A DNA stretch of 39,651 nt from Lachnoclostridium sp. MSJ-17 (GCF_018918205.1 NZ_JAHLQB010000079.1:1-39651), one strand, 5' to 3'; shown: positions 16,841 to 25,240, counted from the first letter of the stretch. Notes: generated by a model not told the origin, from the sequence alone. Made by a program: numbers and translations.

Positions 16841-17884
16841 TTACTTCTCGTATTTTTTCATTGAGATCTCGATGATCTGTTCGCAGAGGTCGGCGTAGGA
16901 GATACCCTCGACCTTTGCCTCCTGCGGAAGCAGGCTTGTGGGAGTCATGCCGGGCAGTGTGTTCGCCTCAAGGCAGTACGCTCTGCCGTCCTCGGTTAGA
17001 ATGAAGTCGACTCTCGCGTAGCTCTCGAGGTGAAGCGCGTTGTAGGTGGCGACTGCCGCTTCTCTGAGCGTCTTGTCCTCGTCGGGGGTGATGTCAGCCG
17101 GACAAACGTCGCGCGCGGCTCCCGCCTGATACTTTGTCTTGTAATCGTAGAAGCCCTCGTTGGGAATGATCTCGATCGGAGGAAGCGCCTTGCCGCCGAG
17201 CAGACCGACGGAAAACTCCCTGCCCTTGACGTATTCCTCAACGACGATCTCGTCCTCGCCGTAGCTGAACGCCTCGGCGACTGATTCCTTGTACTCGTCA
17301 GCGTTCTGAGCAATAGTGATGCCTACGCTCGAGCCGCCGGAGCAGGGCTTTACGACGCAGGGGAAGATATCCCACGCCATAGCGTCCTTGGCGGACTTGT
17401 AGATCTCGCCCTGAGGAGTGAGAATGTGCTTCTGGATAAGCACGCTCTTGGTGATGCCCTTGTTCATAGCCAGCGCCGAACCGAGGTACGGAGAGCCGGT
17501 GTACTTAAGGCCGAGCAAATCGAGGGTCGCCTGAATCTGACCGTTTTCACCTGCGCCGCCGTGGAGAGCGAGGAAGGTGATGTCTGCGTAGCTGCAGATG
17601 TCGATGACGTTCTCGCCGAGGTAGCGGTTCGACTTGTCGCGTCTTTCCTCGATGATCTCGTCAATATCGGAAATCGTATCGCCGACCTTTACGGAATCGG
17701 TGAAGCTGTAGTTTTGCTTGAACAGGGCGTAAACGTCGCAGATGTCGCACTCGTAGCCCTTGAAAACGTCGAGCAGCACAACCTCGTGACCCTTTTCCCT
17801 GAGCGCCGCCGCGACCAGAATGCCTGATGAAATGGACACGTCGCGTTCGGTGCTTGTGCCGCCTGCCAGAACGACTATTCTCAT
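16841..17884 (-). CDS. ddl: D-alanine--D-alanine ligase
   Basis: ATP-grasp enzyme joining two D-alanines. The 347-residue protein begins MRIVVLAGGTSTERDVSISS. The ATG at 17884 is preceded by GGAGGG, and the 13 extra in-frame upstream residues lack a ribosome site. Further motifs are FLALHGGAGENGQIQ, the ATP-grasp loop CSGGSSVGI, EYVKGREFSVG and EANTLPGMTPTSLLP. The region after SSVG would show vancomycin-resistance-type Ddl features; I see nothing indicating D-lactate specificity. It heads the ddl-murF-upp operon from a strong promoter. Confidence 0.95.
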   Translation of the reverse strand: MRIVVLAGGTSTERDVSISSGILVAAALREKGHEVVLLDVFKGYECDICDVYALFKQNYSFTDSVKVGDTISDIDEIIEERRDKSNRYLGENVIDICSYADITFLALHGGAGENGQIQATLDLLGLKYTGSPYLGSALAMNKGITKSVLIQKHILTPQGEIYKSAKDAMAWDIFPCVVKPCSGGSSVGITIAQNADEYKESVAEAFSYGEDEIVVEEYVKGREFSVGLLGGKALPPIEIIPNEGFYDYKTKYQAGAARDVCPADITPDEDKTLREAAVATYNALHLESYARVDFILTEDGRAYCLEANTLPGMTPTSLLPQEAKVEGISYADLCEQIIEISMKKYEK

Positions 17885-17928
17885 AATATATCCCTCCGAA
17901 GGTTTTTCTGTAAAGTTATTCACATTAT

Positions 17929-17957
17929 ATTATAATATTTTTCGGATTATAAATCAA
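17929..17957 (-). promoter_or_regulatory. Sigma-A promoter of ddl-murF-upp
   Basis: TTGATT (17952-17957), 17-bp spacer, TATAAT (17929-17934) on the minus strand, 45 bp from the ddl ATG. Confidence 0.8.
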
Positions 17958-18011
17958 GTGCCATTTTTGAGCGGTTAGTGAGTGGCGGGTAAGCCCGCAC
18001 CCGATTTATAT

Positions 18012-18087
18012 TCGGAGCGGAGCGACCCATAATTGTCCATTGTCAATTGTCAATTGTCCACACTCCACACTCCAAACTCAACACTCT
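18012..18087. repeat. Composite intergenic repeat with in-phase heptad array
   Basis: From 18032 the plus strand reads ATTGTCC, ATTGTCA, ATTGTCA, ATTGTCC, then ACACTCC, ACACTCC, AAACTCA, ACACTCT without loss of the 7-nt phase. It is preceded by TCGGAGCGGAGCGACCC. The last units overlap the fumarase beta stop codon (18078-18080). The left part recurs inverted at 21864-21906. Confidence 0.8.
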
Positions 18088-18629
18088 CTGTACTTGACCG
18101 GCTCTGTTTCGTAGACGTTATTTCCCTCGCTGTCAATGGCGACTATGCACGGGAAGTCCTCTACGGTGTAGCGTCTTACCGCCTCGGTGCCTAAGTCCTC
18201 ATAGCAGAGGAGCTCTTCTTTTTTGATGCTCTTGGCGATCAGCGCGGCGGCTCCGCCTATAGCGGCGAGGTAGACGCACTTGTTTCTGACTATCGCGTCG
18301 ATAACGTCCCTGTTTCTCGCGCCCTTGCCTATCATGCCCTTGAGCCCGAGGTCGAGCAGAGCGGGAGTGTACTTGTCCATGCGGTAGCTCGAGGTCGGAC
18401 CTGCGGGGCCTACGGCGTAGCCCGGCTTTGCAGGAGCGGGTCCTACGTAGTAAATCAGCTCGCCTTTTATGTCTACGGGCAGCGGCTCGCCCTTTTCTAT
18501 CAGTTCAAACAGTCGCTTGTGAGCGGCGTCGCGTCCGGTGATAATGGTGCCCGTAAGCAGAACGCTGTCGCCCGCGTGTAAATCCGCGATTGCTTCATCG
18601 GTGATCGGAAGCGTTATTTTTTTTGTCAT
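18078..18629 (-). CDS. Fumarate hydratase class I, beta (C-terminal) subunit
   Basis: Partner of the alpha subunit in the oxygen-sensitive [4Fe-4S] fumarase that interconverts fumarate and malate. The 183-residue protein has the family motifs LTGTIITGRDAAHKR, YYVGPAPAKPG, GPTSSYRMD and IGKGARN, and the usual length for a split subunit. L-tartrate dehydratase beta subunits are close relatives, so the substrate rests on family likelihood. It starts 11 bp after the alpha gene, and its stop codon lies in a heptad repeat array. Confidence 0.9.
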   Translation of the reverse strand: MTKKITLPITDEAIADLHAGDSVLLTGTIITGRDAAHKRLFELIEKGEPLPVDIKGELIYYVGPAPAKPGYAVGPAGPTSSYRMDKYTPALLDLGLKGMIGKGARNRDVIDAIVRNKCVYLAAIGGAAALIAKSIKKEELLCYEDLGTEAVRRYTVEDFPCIVAIDSEGNNVYETEPVKYREC

Positions 18630-18640
18630 ATTGTTGCTCC

Positions 18641-19489
18641 TTAAATCTCAACGCTCGCGTGTCTTGCGGCGTGGCAGCAGATGTTCACAGCTACGGGCAT
18701 ACCCGCGATATGCGTCGGTGAGGTCTCTATATTCACGCCGAGCGCGGTCGTGTTGCCGCCGAGTCCCGCGGGACCGAAGCCCATCTTGTTTATCTCGCCG
18801 AGAAGCTCGTCCTCGAGGGCTGAGTATCTCGGGTCGGGGTTTGAGGTATCTATCGCGCGGAAGGTCGCCTTTTTCGCAAGCTGCGCCGCTCTCTCAAAGG
18901 TGCCGCCGATTCCTACTCCCACGACGACGGGCGGACACGGGTTGGGCCCCGCTTTGAACACAGTGTCGAGAATGAACTTCTTCACGCCCTCAACGCCGTA
19001 GGACGGTGTGAGCATTTTTATCGCAGACATATTTTCGCTGCCGAAGCCCTTGCCGCCGGCGGTGATTTTTATCTTGTCGCCCTTGACGATCTTGGTGTGA
19101 ATGATCGCGGGCGTGTTGTCCTTTGTGTTTACGCGGTCAAAAACCGGGTCGCTGACAACGCTCTTGCGCAGGCAGCCGTCACGGTACGCCTGACGTACGC
19201 CCTCGGTTACAGCCTCGTCAAAATCTCCGTCGACGCAGACCTTGTCGCCGTATTCAACAAAGAGCACAGCCATGCCCGTGTCCTGACAGAGAGGTATTTC
19301 CTCCTCGGCGGCAATCCGGTCGTTCTCGATGATCTGCGAGAGCACGTCCCTGCCTACGGGTGATTTCTCGCTGTCCCGCGCCTTCTCGAGCGCGCAGAGA
19401 ATATCCTTCCCGATAAAATAATTGCAGTCCATAAAAAGCTTTTTCACAGCCGAGGTTATCTCCTCAGCGGAAACCGCGCGGAATTCCAT
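18641..19489 (-). CDS. Fumarate hydratase class I, alpha (N-terminal) subunit
   Basis: Carries the [4Fe-4S] cluster of the two-subunit fumarase. Three candidate ligand cysteines are visible in the expected places: PLCQDTGMAV, GPNPCPPVV and NICCHAARH. Also present are GKGFGSENMSA and GVGIGGTFERAA. The ATG at 19489 (282 residues) follows AAAGGA; the frame extends eight residues further upstream without a ribosome site. Together with the beta subunit it forms a two-gene operon divergent from the two-component system. A tartrate dehydratase role is the main alternative. Confidence 0.9.
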   Translation of the reverse strand: MEFRAVSAEEITSAVKKLFMDCNYFIGKDILCALEKARDSEKSPVGRDVLSQIIENDRIAAEEEIPLCQDTGMAVLFVEYGDKVCVDGDFDEAVTEGVRQAYRDGCLRKSVVSDPVFDRVNTKDNTPAIIHTKIVKGDKIKITAGGKGFGSENMSAIKMLTPSYGVEGVKKFILDTVFKAGPNPCPPVVVGVGIGGTFERAAQLAKKATFRAIDTSNPDPRYSALEDELLGEINKMGFGPAGLGGNTTALGVNIETSPTHIAGMPVAVNICCHAARHASVEI

Positions 19490-19523
19490 TGTACCAGTCC
19501 TTTCAGAATACATAACCTTTTAT

Positions 19524-19552
19524 ATTATAAATTATTTTTCAAAGTATTTCAA
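19524..19552 (-). promoter_or_regulatory. Sigma-A promoter of the fumarase operon
   Basis: TTGAAA (19547-19552), 17-bp spacer, TATAAT (19524-19529) on the minus strand. Confidence 0.75.
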
Positions 19553-19575
19553 TACTGATAAATTTATGATATAAT
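19547..19575 (+). promoter_or_regulatory. Sigma-A promoter of the response regulator operon
   Basis: TATAAT (19570-19575) with TTTCAA (19547-19552) 17 bp upstream. The -35 is weak and is the same six bases used by the divergent fumarase promoter. Confidence 0.55.
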
Positions 19576-19656
19576 AGCCTTGTATATACATATTTCTGTC
19601 ACATTTATGTGTTATAAAGAGGGCAGAACCCATTACAGCGAAAAGGAGAATAAAAT

Positions 19657-20337
19657 ATGCCGAAAATATTAGTTGTCGACGACGAGTTCCGCATTCGTCA
19701 GATTATCAGAAAATACGCCGAGTTCGAGGGCTACGAGGTAGCCGAGGCTGTCGACGGTATGCAGGCAATAGAGGTCTGCCGCAAAAATAAATACGACCTT
19801 ATCATCATGGACGTTATGATGCCGGAGCTTGACGGTTTTTCAGCCTGCCGCGAGATCCGCAAGTTCTGTTCCTCGCCGATTATCATGCTTTCGGCGCGCG
19901 GCGAAGAATACGACAAGATTCACGGCTTTGAGCTGGGGTCTGACGACTATGTAGTCAAGCCCTTTTCGCCGAAGGAGCTTATGATGCGCGTCGCGGCGGT
20001 CATCAAACGCTCGGGCGGCAAGACAGAGGAGCAAAAGCGCGACGTCTACACCTTCAAGGGACTTGTTATCGACTTCTCGGCGCGTATCGTCACCGTTGAC
20101 GGCAGCCGCGTCGACATGACTCCGAAGGAGTACGAGCTGCTGTTTTACATGGTGCGCAACAAGGGTCTCGCCCTCACCAGAGAGAGCCTTATCAGCGAGG
20201 TCTGGGGCTATGATTTCTTCGGCGACGAGCGCACCCTCGACACCCACATCAAGCTGCTCAGAAAGAGCCTCGGCGCGTACAGCAAATGCATTGTGACTCT
20301 GAGAGGAGTTGGCTACCGCTTTGAAGAGGTTGTTTAA
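19657..20337 (+). CDS. OmpR/PhoB-family response regulator
   Basis: DNA-binding output of a two-component system. The receiver domain (1-120) has the acidic pocket D8/D9, phosphoacceptor D52 (IIMDVMMPE), S79 and K101 (DDYVVKPF). The C-terminal winged helix (about 130-226) ends in the typical TLDTHIKLLRKSL and LRGVGYRFE. The start ATG has AAAAGGAG upstream. It overlaps the kinase gene by 17 nt. No operator for it can be identified; target genes are unknown, though the divergent fumarase operon is an obvious candidate. Confidence 0.94.
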   Translation: MPKILVVDDEFRIRQIIRKYAEFEGYEVAEAVDGMQAIEVCRKNKYDLIIMDVMMPELDGFSACREIRKFCSSPIIMLSARGEEYDKIHGFELGSDDYVVKPFSPKELMMRVAAVIKRSGGKTEEQKRDVYTFKGLVIDFSARIVTVDGSRVDMTPKEYELLFYMVRNKGLALTRESLISEVWGYDFFGDERTLDTHIKLLRKSLGAYSKCIVTLRGVGYRFEEVV

Positions 20338-21859
20338 ACGTCCCGCGACGCTGCACTTCAAGCTGCTCGCGTACTTTCTCCTCTTCGGCGCGATAATTCT
20401 GGTGGTGCTCTGGGTGTTTCAGAGCTTCCTCATAAAGCCCTACTACACCACCAAGAAGTCAAAGAGCGTGCAGCAGAGCGCAGAGCGGATAGTCAAGGCT
20501 ATAGAGCAGAACAAGAATATCTGGACTACGATAGACAACGTTGCGAGCTACAATTCGCTCACCGTCAGCGTTTACGGCACGGACTCCGTGCTGGGCTTCA
20601 ATTCTCCTATTTACGAGATAAACTACGACAATCCCGCCGCGAGACTGACTGTAGAGACTCACGAGATCAATTCCTACTACCGCCTCGCCAAACAGAACGG
20701 CGGAACCTACATGACCGTAGACTCAAACACCGTTTCCGACATCGCGCGGCAGAAGCTTGACATGCTCCGCAACGCGTTTACGGGAGCTTCAAACGACAGC
20801 GCCGCTCCCGAGGTTCACTACAAGTCGAGCTCCACGGGCAGCATGGAGAATATGGTTTACGCCGCGATTGCGACAAAGCCCGACGGCGAGGAGATGTTTT
20901 TGCTCGTCACCTCGTCGATAACTCCGCTGAGCAACACCCTTGACATCATTCAGGGTCAGCTGCTCTGGGTATCGTGCGTGTACATTGTCCTGTCGATAGT
21001 ATTCTCGCTCTTTGCGAGCCGCCGCATAGCCAAGCCGATCTCAAAGACGAACAGCGCCGCCAAGGAGCTCGCGAAAAAGAACTACGAGATCGACTTCAAC
21101 GCGAGAGGTTATCTCGAGGTCGAGGAGCTTAACGACACCCTCAACTACGCGAAAACCGAGCTTGCAGCCACCGATAAGCTCCAGCGAGAGCTTATCGCGA
21201 ACATATCCCACGATCTGCGCACTCCGCTCACGATGATCACGGGCTACGGAGAGGTCATGCGCGACCTTCCCGGCGAGAACACGCCCGAAAACATTCAGAT
21301 CATCATCGACGAGGCAACCCGTCTGTCGACTCTTGTAAACGATCTGCTCGACCTCTCAAAGCTCCAGTCCGGCGCTTTGCAGGCAGTGAAGAAGGAGTTC
21401 TGTCTTACCGACAGCATTCGCGAGATTTTCAGCCGCTACTCAAAGCTCGTTGAACAGGACGGCTACAACATCATCTTCGAGGCGAAGGAGAACGTCATTA
21501 TCAACGCCGATGAGCTGAGGATTTCGCAGGTGGTCTACAATCTTGTCAACAACGCCGTAAACCACGTCGGCGAGGACAAGACAGTCATCGTCACTCAGAC
21601 CGTCAGCCGCGGCAAGGTTCTCATTGAGGTCACCGACCACGGCGAGGGCATTCCCGCCGACAAGCTCGAGTACATCTGGGAGCGCTACTACAAGGTCGAC
21701 AAGGAGCACAGGCGCGGAGTCATCGGCTCGGGTCTGGGACTCTCGATCGTAAAGAGCATTCTCGACGCCCACAACGCCCGCTACGGCGTGAGGTCGACCC
21801 TCGGAAAGGGCAGTACCTTCTGGTTTGAGACAGGCATTGTCCGGACGGAGAGAAGATAA
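20321..21859 (+). CDS. Membrane sensor histidine kinase
   Basis: Cognate kinase of the response regulator. A membrane helix near residues 12-38 (YFLLFGAIILVVLWVFQSF) and a second near 205-230 (CVYIVLSIVFSLFA) enclose an extracellular sensor of about 165 residues that I do not recognise. HAMP, HisKA (ISHDLRTPLTM, phospho-His near 296) and HATPase_c boxes follow (NLVNNAVNHVG; DHGEGIP; GSGLGLSIVK). The start is probably TTG 20321, 12 nt after GAGAGGAG and inside the regulator gene; TTG 20309 abuts the ribosome site. Translation is coupled to the regulator. Confidence 0.92.
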   Translation: MKRLFKRPATLHFKLLAYFLLFGAIILVVLWVFQSFLIKPYYTTKKSKSVQQSAERIVKAIEQNKNIWTTIDNVASYNSLTVSVYGTDSVLGFNSPIYEINYDNPAARLTVETHEINSYYRLAKQNGGTYMTVDSNTVSDIARQKLDMLRNAFTGASNDSAAPEVHYKSSSTGSMENMVYAAIATKPDGEEMFLLVTSSITPLSNTLDIIQGQLLWVSCVYIVLSIVFSLFASRRIAKPISKTNSAAKELAKKNYEIDFNARGYLEVEELNDTLNYAKTELAATDKLQRELIANISHDLRTPLTMITGYGEVMRDLPGENTPENIQIIIDEATRLSTLVNDLLDLSKLQSGALQAVKKEFCLTDSIREIFSRYSKLVEQDGYNIIFEAKENVIINADELRISQVVYNLVNNAVNHVGEDKTVIVTQTVSRGKVLIEVTDHGEGIPADKLEYIWERYYKVDKEHRRGVIGSGLGLSIVKSILDAHNARYGVRSTLGKGSTFWFETGIVRTERR

Positions 21860-21863
21860 TTTA

Positions 21864-21906
21864 ATTGACAATGGACAATGGACAATTATGGGTCGCTTCG
21901 CTCCGA
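21864..21906. repeat. Inverted second copy of the 18012 intergenic repeat
   Basis: Contains 7-mers TTGACAA, TGGACAA, TGGACAA, then TTATGGGTCGCTTCGCTCCGA. It matches the reverse complement of 18012-18054 with about two mismatches in 43 bp. Confidence 0.8.
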
Positions 21907-21923
21907 TCAATATACTTTTCGGG

Positions 21924-21982
21924 CGGTAACATCGTAGTGACAGCCCTTGCGGCTGTCAGGAAACGCGAACAACAGCTTACCG
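21924..21982 (+). other. Nested hairpin after the histidine kinase gene
   Basis: Inner stem TGACAGCC / GGCTGTCA with loop CTTGC (21938-21958), outer short stem CGGTAA / TTACCG. There is no T-run, so it may be a 3' end structure or part of the adjacent repeat. Confidence 0.4.
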
Positions 21983-22025
21983 TTATATCATTTTCTCTGC
22001 GATAAACGCGCATTATAGATTATTT

Positions 22026-22063
22026 GCAAAAAAAATTCAGGACGGTTCGTTTGAGCCGTCCTG
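22026..22063 (-). terminator. Terminator of metG-tatD
   Basis: Minus strand: CAGGACGG, 10-nt loop, CCGTCCTG, then AATTTTTTTT. Confidence 0.9.
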
Positions 22064-22072
22064 TTTGTTATA

Positions 22073-22834
22073 TTATTCAATTGAATAGAACCGCTTAGCA
22101 TTCTCGGCGGTAATGTCGAGCACCTGCTGTGCCGTCATGTTCCTGAGCTGAGCGATTTTTTCAGCGGCAAATACTATCATAGAGCTGTCGCAGCGTTTTC
22201 CGCGGAACGGAACCGGCGCCATATACGGCGCGTCGGTCTCAAGCAGCAGTCTGTCGAGCGGGATCTCCGACGCTACCTCGACGCTGTGTCTTGCGTTTTT
22301 GAATGTGACTACGCCGCCGAGACTGATGTACAGTCCCATGCGCACCGCCTCTCTCATCAGCTCGACGCTTCCGGAAAAGCAGTGAACGAGCGCGTTCGGG
22401 CGGTATTTTCTGAGCAGATCGAACACGTCGCCGTGCGCCTCTCTGTCGTGAACGACTATGGGCATTCTGAGGTCGAGCGAAAGCTTGAGCTGTTCCTCAA
22501 ATACGCGCTTTTGCTCCTCGCGCGGAATGTCCCAGTGGTAGTCGAGACCCGTTTCTCCGATCGCGACGACCTTCGGGTGCTTTGTAAGCTCTGCAATTTG
22601 GTCGAGGTAATCGCCGGGCAGATTTTCGAGGTTTTCGGGGTGGATACCGACAGCCGCGTAAATATAGTCGTACTTTTCCGCGAGTGCGATGACGCGCTTC
22701 GCGTTTTCAATATCGACGGAGTTGTTAACTATTCCGCACACGCCTTTTTGCGGCAGAGAACCGAGCACAGAGTCCCTGTCCTCATCGAACCACCCGTCGT
22801 CGTAGTGCGCGTGCGAGTCGAAGATATTGGTCAT
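22073..22834 (-). CDS. TatD family metal-dependent deoxyribonuclease/hydrolase
   Basis: Amidohydrolase-fold nuclease of the TatD/YabD family. Metal ligands are visible: H8 and H10 in FDSHAHYDD, Glu in AIGETGLDYHWD, His in PIVVHDREAH, His in VHCFSGS and Asp in LLLETDAPYMAP. The 253-residue length is typical. Clostridia often place tatD after metG, as here. The ATG at 22834 has no Shine-Dalgarno: only nine bases separate it from a heptad repeat array filling the metG-tatD spacer. Confidence 0.92.
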   Translation of the reverse strand: MTNIFDSHAHYDDGWFDEDRDSVLGSLPQKGVCGIVNNSVDIENAKRVIALAEKYDYIYAAVGIHPENLENLPGDYLDQIAELTKHPKVVAIGETGLDYHWDIPREEQKRVFEEQLKLSLDLRMPIVVHDREAHGDVFDLLRKYRPNALVHCFSGSVELMREAVRMGLYISLGGVVTFKNARHSVEVASEIPLDRLLLETDAPYMAPVPFRGKRCDSSMIVFAAEKIAQLRNMTAQQVLDITAENAKRFYSIE

Positions 22835-22841
22835 GATATTT

Positions 22842-22920
22842 TTAGTTGGTAGTTAGTAGTTGGTAGTATTTGTCGAATTTGCTGACAACTACCTACTACC
22901 CAACTACCTGCTACCAACTT
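22842..22920. repeat. Inverted pair of heptad arrays between metG and tatD
   Basis: TAGTTGG, TAGTTAG, TAGTTGG, TAGTATT, then a short spacer, then CTACCTA, CTACCCA, A, CTACCTG, CTACCAA. The two halves are near reverse complements and could fold into a long hairpin in RNA. Units match the array at 14795-14815. Confidence 0.8.
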
Positions 22921-22927
22921 CTTCTCC

Positions 22928-24883
22928 TTAGCATATTTTCGCGCCGGCGGGCATACCTTCTATTGTGAGCACCTGGAGCTTTTCGTCCTTGCCCTCGCCC
23001 TCAACGGCTGAGAGGATCATACCGTGGCTCTCAACGCCGCAGAGCTTCACGGGCTTGAGGTTCGATACAAAGAGTATCTTCTTGCCGACGAGCTCCTCGG
23101 GCTGATAGAACATCGCGATGCCGCTGACGATAGTACGCTCGTCCGCTCCGTCAAAAATCGTGAACTTCAGGAGCTTCTTGGACTTCTTGACCTTCTCGCA
23201 GGCTTTTACCTCGCCTACGCGGATATCGCTTGCCGCGAAGTCGTCGATGCCTATCTGAGCGACGTTTGCTAGCTCCTCGCGGATTTTAGCGGCGCGCGGA
23301 TCTTCGTCGTTATTTTTGATAATGCTGTTGAGCTCCTCGATCTCCTTCTCAACGTCGATTCTCGGGAACAGAGCCTCGCCCTTCTTTATGGTGACGTTTT
23401 CGGGAAGAACGTTGAACTTATCGGCGTTTTCGTAGCTTGCGGAGTTCTCGTCAGCGCCGATCTGCTCTAGAGCCTTGGGCATGGTTGTGGGCATGAACGC
23501 CGAGAGCAGAGTCGCGACGATGCGGATAGTGTCGAGCAGGTTGTAGAGGACGGTCGCAAGCCTTGCGCGGTTATTCTCGTCCTTCGCGAGGATCCACGGC
23601 GCGGTCTCGTCGATATACTTGTTGGCGCGTGAAACGACCTTGAAAATCTCGGCGAGGGCGTTCTGCAGCTGGGTTTTTTCGATATAATCGTCGACCTTTC
23701 CGCGCAGCGATACAGCCTGACCGATCAGATCGTCGTCAAACTCGCCCTTTTCACGTTCGGAGGGAAGTGTGCCGCCGAAGTATTTCTCGACCATCGCGAC
23801 GGTGCGTGAAACAAGGTTGCCCAGACCGTTAGCAAGGTCGGAGTTGATGCGGTTTATCATGATCTCGTTCGAGAACGAGCTGTCCGAGCCGAGAGCCATC
23901 TCGCGCATGATATGGTAGCGGATAGCGTCCGCTCCGTAACGCTCGCCGAGAATGAACGGGTCGACAACGTTGCCGAGTGATTTTGACATCTTCTGACCGT
24001 TGAAGGTAATCCAGCCGTGGACCGCGAGGTGCTTGGGCAGCGGAAGCTCAAGAGCCATGAGCATTGCAGGCCAGATGATAGCGTGGAAGCGCATGATATC
24101 CTTGGCGACCATGTGGGTGTCGGCAGGCCAGTACTTGTCGTAATCGTCGTATTTGTCGTTGAGATAACCGAGGGCGGTGATATAGTTCGAGAGCGCGTCA
24201 ATCCAGACATAGACGACGTGCTTGTCATCGAACGTGACGGGAATGCCCCAGTTGAAGGTCGTACGCGAAACGCAGAGATCCTCAAGACCGGGACGTATGA
24301 AGTTGTTTACAAGCTCCGTCGCGCGTGTTTTGGGACGGAGATAGTCGGTTTCAGTGAGAAGCTTCTCGATTCTGTCGGCAAATGGAGACATCTTGAAGAA
24401 GTAGGCTTCCTCCTTTGCCTCGGTAACCTCTCTGCCGCACTCGGGACATTTGCCGTCGACGAGCTGACTCTCTGTCCAGAAGCTCTCGCAGGGAGTGCAG
24501 TATTTGCCTTTGTACTCGCCCTTGTAGATATAGCCGCGGTCGTAGAGCTCCTTGAAGATTTTCTGGACGCTCTCGATGTGGTAGTCGTCGGTGGTGCGGA
24601 TATAGCGGTCGTAGCTGATATTCATAAAGCGCCAGAGACCCTTGAAAATCTCGGCGATCTCGTCAACGTATTCCTTGGGAGAGACGCCCTTCTCGGCGGC
24701 CTTCTGTTCGATTTTCAGGCCGTGCTCGTCGGTGCCTGTGAGAAACATCACGTCGTAGCCCTGCATACGTCTGTACCGGGCGATCGAGTCGCAGGCGACG
24801 GTGGTGTAGCAGTGTCCGATATGCGGATTGCCCGAGGGATAGTAGATGGGCGTGGTGATGTAGAATGTTTCCTTTTTACACAT
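22928..24883 (-). CDS. metG: Methionyl-tRNA synthetase
   Basis: Charges tRNA-Met and initiator tRNA. The class I motifs PHIGHCYT (HIGH, residues about 19-26) and KMSKS (near 300, GQKMSKSLGN) flank a zinc knuckle with CTPC and CPEC (about 128-148). The C-terminal 100 residues form the EMAP-like tRNA-binding domain (FAASDIRVGEVKACEKV). At 651 residues it is a dimer-type MetRS. The ATG at 24883 has TAGGAGGAA upstream. It is divergent from the tRNA-fMet gene it serves, 186 bp away. Confidence 0.96.
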   Translation of the reverse strand: MCKKETFYITTPIYYPSGNPHIGHCYTTVACDSIARYRRMQGYDVMFLTGTDEHGLKIEQKAAEKGVSPKEYVDEIAEIFKGLWRFMNISYDRYIRTTDDYHIESVQKIFKELYDRGYIYKGEYKGKYCTPCESFWTESQLVDGKCPECGREVTEAKEEAYFFKMSPFADRIEKLLTETDYLRPKTRATELVNNFIRPGLEDLCVSRTTFNWGIPVTFDDKHVVYVWIDALSNYITALGYLNDKYDDYDKYWPADTHMVAKDIMRFHAIIWPAMLMALELPLPKHLAVHGWITFNGQKMSKSLGNVVDPFILGERYGADAIRYHIMREMALGSDSSFSNEIMINRINSDLANGLGNLVSRTVAMVEKYFGGTLPSEREKGEFDDDLIGQAVSLRGKVDDYIEKTQLQNALAEIFKVVSRANKYIDETAPWILAKDENNRARLATVLYNLLDTIRIVATLLSAFMPTTMPKALEQIGADENSASYENADKFNVLPENVTIKKGEALFPRIDVEKEIEELNSIIKNNDEDPRAAKIREELANVAQIGIDDFAASDIRVGEVKACEKVKKSKKLLKFTIFDGADERTIVSGIAMFYQPEELVGKKILFVSNLKPVKLCGVESHGMILSAVEGEGKDEKLQVLTIEGMPAGAKIC

Positions 24884-24926
24884 GAGTAATTCCTCCTAAT
24901 AGTTCAGCGAATGGGCTGTACCTTTT

Positions 24927-24955
24927 ATTATAACAATTCTGTCGGAAAAATGCAA
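24927..24955 (-). promoter_or_regulatory. Sigma-A promoter of metG
   Basis: TTGCAT (24950-24955), 17-bp spacer, TATAAT (24927-24932) on the minus strand. No T-box leader lies between it and metG. Confidence 0.75.
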
Positions 24956-25012
24956 CAGAAACACAACAATATGCCAAAAACACAGGGTTTGCCGATAAAA
25001 TAAAAAAAACCC

Positions 25013-25041
25013 TTGACAAAAGGAATATTATATGGTATTAT
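25013..25041 (+). promoter_or_regulatory. Promoter of tRNA-fMet
   Basis: TTGACA (25013-25018), 17-bp spacer, TATTAT (25036-25041), about 28 bp before the mature tRNA 5' end. Confidence 0.8.
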
Positions 25042-25069
25042 AATATAGCTGTAACGACAGCGCATATAT

Positions 25070-25192
<123 letters not shown>

Positions 25193-25216
25193 CAAAAATC
25201 AGCGATACAACGATAA

Positions 25217-25233
25217 TTCTAATGTGGTTCTAA
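25217..25233. promoter_or_regulatory. Candidate integrase arm-type sites, left end
   Basis: Two direct TTCTAA repeats with 11-bp period (25217-25222 and 25228-25233), mirrored in layout at the right end of the element. Confidence 0.5.
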
Positions 25234-25240
25234 AAAACTT

